64,000 nucleotides of DNA. Source: Ophiosphaerella korrae (taxonomy: Eukaryota; Ascomycota; Dothideomycetes; Pleosporales; Phaeosphaeriaceae). A program made the translations under genes and the position numbers. The notes under the pieces are model-generated. The model saw only the letters and a list, made by a program, of their open reading frames with translations, was not told the origin of the DNA and made no database searches. The stretch is from NCBI GenBank assembly GCA_028456385.1, contig JALNQF010000009.1, positions 1 through 64,000 of the forward strand. Direction: 5' to 3'. This document shows, piece after piece, positions 39,991 through 48,522 of the stretch. Position 1 is the first letter of the stretch. Each line of letters starts with the position of its first letter.

Positions 39991-40290
39991 AGCTTTTTAT
40001 ATACTTATATAGTATATTAGCTTTACTTTAGATTATAACTATATAATATTATAATCTTTAGTATATTAGTTTTACTCTTTTAACTTATACTAGAGTTTAT
40101 AAAAGTTTTAAGTATTTAAAAAACTTTTATTATATTTAAGAACTTTTATTATAGATATAGAAAAAAATTCTAAATCTATTATAAGTATATTATATATAAG
40201 TTCTATAGCTAGCTATAAGTAAATTAATTTTTTATATATAGTATTCTTAGTACTAAGTAAAAGTAACTAGTTTACTAGTAAAATACGTTA

Positions 40291-41229
40291 TAGAGAGAAA
40301 GTTATTATAACTAGATAAGTAATATATAAGTAAATAAGTAGTATACTAGTAAATATATAAGTATATAAGTATTATACTAGTATATATATAAGTTTAATAA
40401 GTAAAAAGTAAGTATATAAGTAGCTAAGTAGTATAAGTTTAATAAGTAAAAGGAAATAGTAGCTATATAGTTTAAAAGAAGAAGGCTTTTTTCTATATAG
40501 TTATATATATAGTAGTATCTAGTTTTTCTTCTTATATTAGTAAGCTATATAGTCTAAAAAAAAGAGTTCTTTTCTATATAACTATATATATAGTAGTACT
40601 TAATTTTTTTTATATAGCTATATATATAGTAGTTAGCTAATTTTTTTTATTTAAAAAGCTTTTTTACTAATCTATACTATTAAAAGTATTCTTCTTTATA
40701 TAGCTATATATATCGTAGTTTACTTATTAATAGACTAATTAGTATTAGTTAGCTTATTCTAAGTTAGAAGTAAGCTATATATAGTATATAGTAAATAAGT
40801 AAAGTAAAAATAAATTATATTTTTTAACTTGTTTCTTTTTTATATAAGAGAGAGACTTTTATATAAGCTTTTCTAAGTTAAACTAAATATCTTATAAATA
40901 TATAACTTATTATATATAGATACTTAATTATTATTTTTAAAGTAAGTTTTAATAGTATTTTAAATCTATAGAATTATATAATATATATATATAATAGAAG
41001 ATTAAAAAGAAACTATTATTTTATTCTATAGTAAGTTATAGAAATCTCTTTATATATATACTAACTCTACTATTATTAGTATTATATTATAGATATAGAC
41101 TTATAATTCTCTATATTATTTTAATATTATTTATAGCTAGAAAGCTATATATATTTATTTACTTCTAATCTAATAAGATAATAGCTAAAAGATAAATTAT
41201 AATTATATAATAAACTTCTAAAGTACTAA
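40291..41229. repeat. AT-rich spacer with short direct repeats
   Basis: No gene is visible. At 40470-40720 a motif of the form TATATAGCTATATATATAGTAGT occurs four times (near 40486, 40571, 40610 and 40695). At 40290-40460 imprecise AAGTATATAAGTAGTATACTAG-like units alternate. The rest is AT-rich sequence without recognisable origin. Confidence 0.55.
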
Positions 41230-41556
41230 ATAATTCTAAATAATAAATATTATTATAGTATTACTCTTAGTTAGAGATTAGATTACTAATACTATCTTAA
41301 TAATACGTATTACTATTAACTATATACTTAATACTTACTAAGTAGTATAAAGTAGTAAAGCTAGCTTTATAGCTTTATAGTTACTAAGCCTTATAAAGTT
41401 ATAAAATTTTTATTTATATTTTTTATAATTAACTTTTTAATTAAGCTTTTTATCTTAAAAGTTATATATATTATTATCTTCTATTATAGAGCTAATTAGT
41501 TCTATTTAGATTTTTTCTATTATAGCTATAATATTATATAGCGTATTATATTGTAG
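41230..41556 (-). repeat. Decayed solo LTR of the Gypsy family
   Basis: It contains the block TTAGATTACTAATACTATCTTAATAATACGTATTACTATTAACTATATACTTA (about 41277-41329) and the end block GAGCTAATTAGTTCTATTTAGATTTTTTCTATTATAGCTATAATA (about 41490-41532) in minus orientation. Both are shared by the full LTRs. No internal element follows, so it is a solo or truncated LTR, and the middle part is unlike E1-E5. Confidence 0.6.
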
Positions 41557-41874
41557 TATAATACGTTTTCCTCTCTATAGTACTAACCTTAACCCTTTTT
41601 TACTCTAATTTTTTATAGAATATCTTTATCCTAGCCTTATAACTTCTTCTTTATACTAAGAAGTTATTATTAGCCTTATATGCGCTATAGGGCGCAATTT
41701 TATATAGGGCTGCCCTCTTAATAGGTACTTCTAGCGGAAGCGAATCCCTAATACTAGCTAATATACAATAACCCTACTTATCTTACCTTATGCACTAATA
41801 GATATTTTACTGTAAGATATGTGACTGTACGAATTACATTAAATCCGACTTGGGATTGGGAGCGGTGACAAGAC

Positions 41875-42205
41875 ATGGCACAGGTGCTTGTTTAGTCAGC
41901 CAAACGCGCTTCCAGCGTCGAAACCAGCTTCGACACAGCGATCCTACACACTTCGAGATGCTACTGTATCGCCTTGAGGACTACTGGCCAGTCTGAGAAC
42001 ATCGGGACTGTCTTACAGTCCTTTTTTCTTCTGCCAGGTTAAACGCTGGGCGATCCTTAGCCCTTCTGCAATACCGTACAACTCCGCATCAAACACCTCT
42101 TCGTTGCTGCCGAGTCCAAAATTTTGGACCACCCAGCGGCCCTCATCCTTATGGGCAGCCGCTAGGTTTCAGAAGCCTAGAATCCTCAATTCGTCTAGAA
42201 GCTTC
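41875..42205 (-). pseudogene. RNase H fragment of a LINE-type retrotransposon
   Basis: On the minus strand around 42040-42150 the sequence reads NFGLGSNEEVFDAELYGIAEGLRIAQR, after which a second block at about 41925-41995 reads VPMFSDWPVVLKAIQ in the same sense. EVFDAEL.AI..ALR followed by a FSDS-type strand is the usual RNase H core of fungal Tad1-type LINEs. A stop follows KAIQ, and no reverse-transcriptase part is visible. This is a short relic lying exactly where the AT-rich block changes to normal composition. The assignment rests on motif recognition only. Confidence 0.5.
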
Positions 42206-42541
42206 CAGAATATCCGGTTTGTGATGTAAGCTTGTTCCTAAAATAGAGTTGGGTCTTGAGTTGTCCGTTTTGGGACACATCGACTTGTTGCACCGCCCCC
42301 ATTCGCGTCAAGTTGGTGTGCGGGGAGGATTACCAATTACCACCCTGTATCTGCGCGTTTGCATCAAGCCGATGGACCGAATGCCGAGGACTACTTGCGC
42401 CACAAAGTCCTTGATCATAATGGGTCAAATCTATGGAAGGATTGTAGATAGGAAACCAATGTGTACTTAAGGCGTCACGTTGCCTGGAACAGTTGTCGCT
42501 GACAAATTCGCAGGTCTACGTTTCTAACTTCTTGATACATT

Positions 42542-43629
42542 ATGTCCACTACAGCCCTTACAACCATCGCCATTGCTGGTATCACTGGCAGTCTTGGGCG
42601 GCTTATCGCTGAGTACCTATTGGAAAAGTCCAACGTCCGCATCAACGCCCTCTGCCGTACACCTTCCAAGCTTCCCCAATGGCTCCGTGATGAGCCTCGT
42701 CTCGTCGTCCACGTTGCATCCTCGACCGATATCACCACAATCCGAGACGCGCTCAAGGGCGCTGACGTGGCTATCTGCTGCTACCTTGGCCCCAAATCCT
42801 TGATGGTTGATGGGCAAAAACGGCTCATTGATGCCTGCATCGCTGAGGGTGTTCCTCGGTATATTGCCGGGGATTGGTCGATGGATTTCCGCAAACTGGA
42901 GCTCGGCCAACACCCCCCCAAGGATCCGATGAAACTTGTGCAGGCATATCTGGAGGAGAAGGAGGCGGCCGGGCAGATTAAAGCTGTACATGTGCTGAAT
43001 GCATGTTTCTTGGAACGGCCGTGGGTAGGAATATGGGATGCAGAGGGTCATCGGTTTAAGTATTGGGGCTCGGGGGATGAGAAGTGGGAATTCACTTCGT
43101 ATCGGAATGCAGCTCAGTTCACAGCGGAAGTGGCGGTGGACAAGGACGCAGTGGGATGGTTTTCTTGTGAGTCTTGAATCAGTCAACTTTCTTTTCATTC
43201 TACCGAAAGGTGTCCTATTATACTACTTCTTGGACATACATTAATTTTCTCCCGCCTTTCTTGCATGATCAAAGAATCATGGATAAATCTGTCCCGCTAA
43301 TGATCTTCGCAGTTCGCGGAGACCACATCAGCATCAAAGAGATCGCCGTAGACTTCCAGGCCATCTATGGCGAGGAGCCAGAACTAGAGCGACTAGGAGG
43401 CTTAGACGACCTCTACAAGCTCATGCACGAAATACGGGATCAGCATCCCGGCAATGTCAAGGCCTGGCTGGGTCTGTTCTACACGTACTACTCGCTCAAC
43501 GGTCAAACTGTATTACCGTTGCCGCTTGACAATGCACGTTATCCTGATGTCAAACTCGTCACCGTTCGAGACTTCTTTGCCAAAACGCCGAAGGAACGGT
43601 TAGGCAAGTTTGGAATATTGCAATCATGA
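42542..43629 (+). CDS. NmrA-like NAD(P)-binding family protein
   Basis: Two exons, 42542-43166 and 43313-43629, encode 313 residues. The 146-bp intron has donor GTGAGT and acceptor CGCAG, and joins ...VGWFS to FRGDHISIKEIA in phase. The N-terminus has a beta strand and the Rossmann motif GITGSLG (residues 13-19), followed by the LCRTPSKL and VASSTD segments usual in NmrA/isoflavone-reductase-like proteins. The family includes NADP-binding oxidoreductases and redox-sensing regulators without catalysis; which applies here cannot be told. No signal peptide or membrane segment is seen, so a cytosolic protein is likely. It is the first gene after the AT-rich block and shows no RIP stops. The end (GKFGILQS) is compatible with the family length of about 300 residues. 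Confidence 0.85.
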
Positions 43630-44734
43630 GATGGTGGGCGAACTGCGGCAGGCCAGTTGTATCAATAGGATCAGGGTCGACATCCATGGTATGCCCCAAG
43701 CGCTCCCAGTCCATAGAGGAATGAAACGTGCGGAATCCATGAAACCAGCAAGTCGTTTGTGGAATGAGGATTTAGGGGCCATTTTTCAAAACATTCAAGA
43801 ATATGACCCTAGGCATGGCAACTGTTTGGCGGGTGTTACGTTAGTTAGAAGGGATCCATAATCCCATCTCGTTCTTTGAATCCGCTCTTGAATTGCAAGA
43901 AGAATATCTTAAACGCCACTCATCCGAGTATCAAAGATGGAAAAATTGCTACTAGTGTGAGAGTGCACCGGTGAGAAATAAATGCGTTACGCGAAAAAGT
44001 CGGGGCGACCGCACAGTCTAAATTGAGGGGGTCTGCACACCAACAACAAATTACTCATGCGTTCGAGGAAGCCTTTCTCGCAGCACCCCCTCGGTGCGGA
44101 TGCAGTGTTCTTCATATTGTACAGAATTGGTGTGGCACGGCCCTTTTCCAGCGTCAGGCGACTAAAGACGCTTTCCGTCTCTAAGCAAGGTGCCTTCTGT
44201 CCACCTATCATAGTATTAGGAGCTATTTTAATCCAATAGGGCTGAGCGGCTCACCAAAATAGTCAGGTCTATTTAAAGAACTTATTCTCTAGTAAGGTGT
44301 GATATTGTAGAAGCAGGAAGTTATTAGCTTTATCCAATCTCGCGCTGATTGTTCAGCCGGCAGCTCTTCGCTAGTGTCTGACATATTACGACGACCTTCT
44401 AGCTCGGCCGAAGGAAAGGAGTAAGTGACGACCTCTTATTCTAAGTAGTCACTTTACTTCTTTAAAGGGGAAGCATTGCGATTCGGTAAGTCTAAAGGAT
44501 ATGCTACAATTTTATAGGTCGGCCAAGGAAGACGTGTAAACAACCTCCACTATTAATCGCTTCGTGATATCGCAGAGGAAACTCTTTATGGTATTAGTTG
44601 CGGACTACATTTATAGTTAATACTAGTATAGACTTCTAGGTATAAACCATCATGTTTTCGCTCAAATATCTATTACTTTATACTTCTCTAGATAAGCCAA
44701 TCTCCCTTAGTTTCCTCGTTCAACGTTGACGAAA
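43630..44734. other. Intergenic region without supported gene
   Basis: Short frames exist (for example 43610-43861 plus and 43987-44211 minus), but neither shows a recognisable domain. The stretch 44240-44720 is AT-richer, with few CA or TG, and may be a small decayed repeat. The promoter of the ferritin-like gene must lie here, but no clear core element is seen. Confidence 0.5.
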
Positions 44735-45814
44735 ATGTACTTTGCAAAATTTTGCCTCGTTATCGTTGCGTCCATCGCACTCGCCTCCACCTCTCCCTTA
44801 CAGTCTAAGCCAGCATCGAAGCCAGCGTCGGACCCAAGCTATGGGCCAATTCCAGGCCAATCTGATCAATACAATACCTACACAGGCCTCGCCGCCCCCT
44901 TCCCCGCCAATATCACTAGCCCCATTCTCCCAACCACAACCGGCCTACCTGGGGCGGACGACATCCTCTTCCAGAATTTGCTAAACGCCGAATGGATCAT
45001 TTACTCCTTCTACCAAGCAGGCGTGCAAGCCTTCAACAGTACCTCATTCACGTCCCTTGGTCTCCCCAATACAACCTACCAACGCATAGCGTCTATCCGC
45101 GACAACGAAGCCGGGCACCTCCGCATCTTCCAAGACTCAATCAGTCCCACTTCTGTCAAGCCGGGGCCTTGCAACTACACCTTCCCCTTCGAATCGGCTT
45201 CGGACTACCTGGCACTGCAACTCCTAATCGAAGTCGCTAGTATGGCGTTCCTCACAGGCCTCGTGCAGCAAACGACCACGAACGCGACTAAAGGCGCCCT
45301 CACAGCCGTCAGCGAGGTCGAGACACGGCACAATACATGGGCGCTCGTCGACGTGTGGGGCACAGATCCGTTTAGCGGGCCAGCTGACACCGCATACGCT
45401 TACGCGAACCAGATCTTGGACATGACGCGGCAGTTTATCGTCGACGGAAGCTGTCCGGCCGCAAACCCAGGGTATCCGTCCCCGAGCCAGAACCTGCCAA
45501 GGCTGTCGTTCAACAGCACGGTGAGCTCGGGACATCCCGGCGATGCTATCGTCTTTGACTTTCCGGACCCAGCCAACCAGCCTGTCTTCAACGATGGGCA
45601 GGAGTATTGGGCAGTCTTCTTTCATGGACTAGCGAACGTGAGCGTCCCGTTTGAGCCGGGCAAGAATCTGTCGACGGTGCCCGAGTTTGATGAGGGCAGG
45701 GGCGTTGTTATTGCGGCAATTGCTGATACACCCGGGGCACGGACGGAGGAGAGTGTGGTAGCAGGGCCTTTGATTTTGGTGCAGCAGCCGGAGAGCTTGA
45801 CTGGGATGTTTTGA
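44735..45814 (+). CDS. Secreted ferritin-like protein of the Rds1 type
   Basis: A single exon encodes 359 residues. The first ATG in frame is at 44735. The N-terminus MYFAKFCLVIVASIALAS is a signal peptide, followed by a Ser/Pro/Lys-rich linker. The central part (about residues 80-240) is a helical ferritin-like domain: LLNAEWIIYSFYQAGV (about 82), RDNEAGHLRIF (about 122), LIEVASMAFL (about 164) and SEVETRHNTW (about 192) supply the Glu and His residues typical of the fold. Many N-glycosylation sequons (NIT, NST, NTT, NYT, NAT, NVS, NLS) fit secretion. Fungal relatives include fission yeast Rds1 and Aspergillus late-sexual-development proteins, which respond to stress or development; the biochemical role is unknown. 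The coding region is GC-rich and intact. Confidence 0.85.
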   Translation: MYFAKFCLVIVASIALASTSPLQSKPASKPASDPSYGPIPGQSDQYNTYTGLAAPFPANITSPILPTTTGLPGADDILFQNLLNAEWIIYSFYQAGVQAFNSTSFTSLGLPNTTYQRIASIRDNEAGHLRIFQDSISPTSVKPGPCNYTFPFESASDYLALQLLIEVASMAFLTGLVQQTTTNATKGALTAVSEVETRHNTWALVDVWGTDPFSGPADTAYAYANQILDMTRQFIVDGSCPAANPGYPSPSQNLPRLSFNSTVSSGHPGDAIVFDFPDPANQPVFNDGQEYWAVFFHGLANVSVPFEPGKNLSTVPEFDEGRGVVIAAIADTPGARTEESVVAGPLILVQQPESLTGMF

Positions 45815-45929
45815 ATGTTGTCTTTAAGGAATAGAACTGTAGTATTAAATCGTGATTCGGTTCGGTGAACCAATTGAACGCGTTGTTGTTGAGCCATTGA
45901 AGTTTGTGGAAAGACGCGTCCTTTTTTGG

Positions 45930-45984
45930 TGGGGCGCGCAGGTTACTAGTGTGCGCAGGTTACTGGTGAAACACGTTAAATTGA
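45930..45984. repeat. Relic end of a MITE-like element beside the full copy
   Basis: GCGCGCAGGTTACTAGTGTGCGCAGGTTACTGGTGAAACACGTTAAATTGATT resembles the right end of the adjacent MITE (GCGCGCAGCTCGCTTGTACGCGCAGCTCGCCTGTAAACCACGTTAATTGATT), including the duplicated 17-bp subunit. It looks like a diverged terminus of a related copy lying end to end with the complete element. Confidence 0.5.
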
Positions 45985-46407
45985 TTAACGTGGTTTACAA
46001 GCGAGCTGCGCGCCCTAAAACACACCCAAAATCCAGATTTCTATAGTAAAATATCTTCACTATAACTTAATTAAATAAGCTAAAATGTAAGATATAGCCT
46101 TATATAACTATTTTAAGATAAATACTAGATTTTAAAAAAGATATATGAAGTATAGAGCAAGTTAAGAAAAATTAGGGGCTAAAATCGGGCTAATAAATAA
46201 AAAAGTAAAATATCTTTAGAATATCTAGGTTATATACTATAGGAATCTAAAACCAGCTTCTATATAAGTAGTAAAGGGCATACCTATAGTTATAGGAAAT
46301 ATTATAAAGTTATAGTGAAGATATTTTACTATAGAAATCTGGATTTTGGGTGTGTTTTAGGGCGCGCAGCTCGCTTGTACGCGCAGCTCGCCTGTAAACC
46401 ACGTTAA
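45985..46407. mobile_element. MITE-like element with long terminal inverted repeats
   Basis: This 423-bp element begins TTAACGTGGTTTACAAGCGAGCTGCGCG and ends with the complement CCACGTTAA. The inverted repeats run for about 80 bp inward to TATCTTCACTATAACTT (left end at about 46067, right end at about 46305). The right arm carries an extra 17-bp copy of GCGCAGCTCGCYTGTA. The interior (about 46070-46300) is AT-rich and encodes nothing. Length, long inverted repeats and lack of coding capacity fit a non-autonomous DNA transposon. TTAA is present at both ends, but whether the target duplication is TA or TTAA cannot be settled from one copy. Confidence 0.75.
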
Positions 46408-46548
46408 TTGATTAATTGACTGGATTACGCATCCGCATCAATGAGTGTAGGGTGGAGAACTTCTTGGCGCGTTAAAAGGATGAGGTAGCCAATCGTTTGT
46501 TCCACCGTTTCGCCACTGCCGCATCCCCACCTACGTCATCTGCCGCGT

Positions 46549-46699
46549 ACGCTACACCATCTTAAAAAAAAACCAATTCTGCACCCCAACGTTGTTCAAC
46601 ATCATGTCCGACACTGCTGTAGCCGGAGAAGTTCCTGAAGATTTCCAGAATCCTGAAAGCTGGCTCATCCAGGAGCCTTCTACTCTGCCTGGGGTGTAA
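46549..46699 (+). pseudogene. Inverted partial copy of the methyltransferase promoter and exon 1
   Basis: About 125 bp here is nearly identical to the reverse complement of 47850-47975, the 5' leader and first exon of the methyltransferase at 46939-47925. The copy includes the A-rich leader CATCTTAAAAAAAAACC, the start codon at 46604 and codons for MSDTAVAGEVPEDFQNPESW and beyond. After LIQEP it diverges and stops at 46697-46699, giving a 31-residue frame. It points toward the 3' end of the gene, so the gene lies between two inverted copies of its own 5' end. It is not a full gene. If the leader carries a promoter, it could drive antisense transcription. Confidence 0.85.
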
Positions 46700-46938
46700 G
46701 GATAACCATATACTGTTATGAAAAAGGAATAGGCACAGGCGTAGGAAATTATTTCAATAATAATAATTGCGCGTACAGCAGAAGATAGTAAGGGGCGAGG
46801 CGCAGGCCTCAGAAAGTTGGATCTGGTCCTATTTAGATACGGGTTTTGGTTTAGGAGCCAGCATTGCATGAAATTCACTGTCGTTTGCATCCTTCCAGCG
46901 CAATTGTTATCTACCTAGCTTAAGAATCCCCGTACGCT

Positions 46939-47925
46939 CTACAGCATACGAACAGAATATACCAGCCACCTGTCTCCCTTTGCAACATCGTCCACCTGCA
47001 CCCCAGGCTTCTCTCCCTGGTCGTCCACATTATGCTCAAACCCCGCCTCCACTTCCCAAGCCGTGTCGGTCTCATCACCGACCTGCTTCCAGAACCTCGC
47101 AAATGATTCAACATTATGTCTAAACAGCGGTTTTCTCGAAAGAAAGCGGTGCATCATTGGACGCGCATCGACGTGGCCTAGCTGTCGTCCAACCACCATG
47201 CTACCGGGTCGATCCTTTAGAAGCTGCACAACGCGCTTAGCTGCTCTGATCTGCTCGCCCCAGTCAAAAAGGTGGAAAAACAACGCCGTGTGCACGATAT
47301 CCATCGTTCCCTCCAACGGCTTCAGCTTCGAGTCCGCATCGAAGATATCGGCTTCAATGAACGTCGTCTTGAGTGTGGCTCGGTCGCGGAAAAGAGCGTA
47401 CCCGACGTCGATGAAGTCGCCCTTCACGTCGGATCCGTATGTGTTCTCTGACGGGGCGCCATCGGCGACTAGGCTGCGGATGTCCTGGCCGATGCAGCAC
47501 CCAATATCTAGGTACCGGTCGCCGTTCTTGATTCGCGAAAGCACATGCGGGTATTGAGGTGACTGGCGGAGACTGAGGTCGAGGAATGCCCAGCGTCCTA
47601 GACAGGGGTAGGGGTACTTTTAATTATGAGTGATCTGATTCTGTTTTGTTGCTCACCAGAGAGGTGGGTGTTTTACATACGATCTTGAAGGCGCCGTCTC
47701 TCTGTTTTCATTTGACTCAGTTGGGCTGTATCATAATAAAATCTGTTCGCATTTTTAACTTACTATAGCCTTGATATGAGAAATAACGTCATCATGCGGG
47801 ATCTTGCTGTACTCCTCAAAAAGCGCTCGAGCTTCTGGAGTGAGAGTAGGAGGTTCCTGGATGAGCCAGCTTTCAGGATTCTGGAAATCTTCAGGAACTT
47901 CTCCGGCTACAGCAGTGTCGGACAT
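46939..47925 (-). CDS. Class I SAM-dependent methyltransferase, fungal small-molecule type
   Basis: Three exons on the minus strand, 47764-47925, 47681-47701 and 46939-47616, encode 286 residues. Exon 2 is only 21 nt (RDGAFKI), flanked by donors GTAAGT and GTATGT and AG acceptors; all joins keep phase. The N-terminal part ESWLIQEPPTLTPEARALFEEY and the YPYPCLGRWAFLDLSL segment precede the SAM-binding motif I YLDIGCCIGQDIR (about residue 100), then SDVKGDFIDVG and the acidic EADIFD region. This layout matches small methyltransferases associated with fungal secondary metabolite clusters (the AusD/Trt5-like group), but no polyketide, terpene or peptide synthase is nearby, so the substrate is unknown. 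The start ATG at 47925 is also the one kept in the inverted copy. Confidence 0.85.
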
Positions 47926-47975
47926 GATGCTGAACAACGTTGGGGTGCAGAATTAGGTTTTTTTTTAAGATGAGT

Positions 47976-48522
47976 GTAAGTATTTTTTATATAGCATCTC
48001 TTTATACTCAGCTATGTATTACATCTATGCGCGATTGTCTGATGTCGTGCGTAGGGCGTAATGATTACTGACACCTTTATCATCATCTAAGAGTAAGCAT
48101 CTATACTCGGGACTGGCCAATTATAATACGCGATATCTTATACACATAGCCTTCCTCGCACATCTGTGAGCACTTCATGGTGAGTGAGGAGTCACTGATC
48201 ATGAGCGAGCGCAGCATTTCTAACAGCGCACCAGATGCTGTGCACTAGATACTACGTATATACTACATAGTAAGTAGTATGTTAATACTGCTCAGGTGAC
48301 ACTTGAATGCACAGATGATTATAGTACACAGTTGTTTCGTGAGGCAATATGCACTGACCATACCCAGAGCACCACCCCAAAAGCAGGCTTATCGGGCGAA
48401 CCACTCATCAAGGCAGATGAACAATATGTGAGGAGATAAGGTAGGGTCAACTGTACGCTTATTACTTAAAACCAGCGCTTCTTTAAGACTCACTCATCTT
48501 CACTGACGACCTTCATAGCACT
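47976..48522. other. Divergent intergenic region
   Basis: This separates the methyltransferase (minus) from the NLR-like gene (plus) and must contain both promoters. The first part, 47976-48060, is AT-rich. No repeat or RNA gene is recognised. Confidence 0.5.

Larger units (their letters stand above)
14122..40290 (+). mobile_element. Fot1/pogo-like DNA transposon A, shredded by nested insertions
   Basis: Inverted repeats of about 55-70 bp sit at 14156-14226 and 40231-40287 (shared core CTAGTTACTTTTACTTAGTACTA). The left copy carries a 17-bp internal duplication. The 5' part (about 14250-14745) reads as a Tc5/CENP-B-type DNA-binding domain followed by YNFNKT at about 14720, the RIP-altered form of the YNFDETGF box holding the first catalytic Asp of Fot1/pogo transposases. 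The 3' part resumes at about 23965 and includes LLILDSYKSYLN at 24424-24460 (second Asp, normally LILDGHxSH) and an FQLLNIIYF stretch (normally LQPLDVxxF). Element B, repeats C1 and C2, and E1-E3 all lie inside it. It is not functional. Confidence 0.65.

Noticed and set aside
1..41700. AT-rich block as mitochondrial DNA or a centromere
   Set aside because: It is full of nuclear retrotransposons with target duplications and no mitochondrial genes. A centromere cannot be excluded from sequence, but nothing specific supports it.
42617..43198. 193-codon minus-strand frame opposite the NmrA-like gene
   Set aside because: The plus strand encodes a clear Rossmann-type protein with a spliceable second exon; the minus frame is its shadow.
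43610..43861. 83-codon frame directly after the NmrA-like gene
   Set aside because: It overlaps the NmrA end and has no recognisable motif; a second intron extending the NmrA protein was considered, but the protein already has family length.
46552..46890. 112-codon minus-strand frame
   Set aside because: It is antisense to the inverted exon copy of the methyltransferase and has no motif; it is a shadow frame.
46939..47925. Methyltransferase as part of a secondary metabolite cluster
   Set aside because: No synthase, P450 or transporter gene is found in the window; the resemblance is only in the methyltransferase itself.
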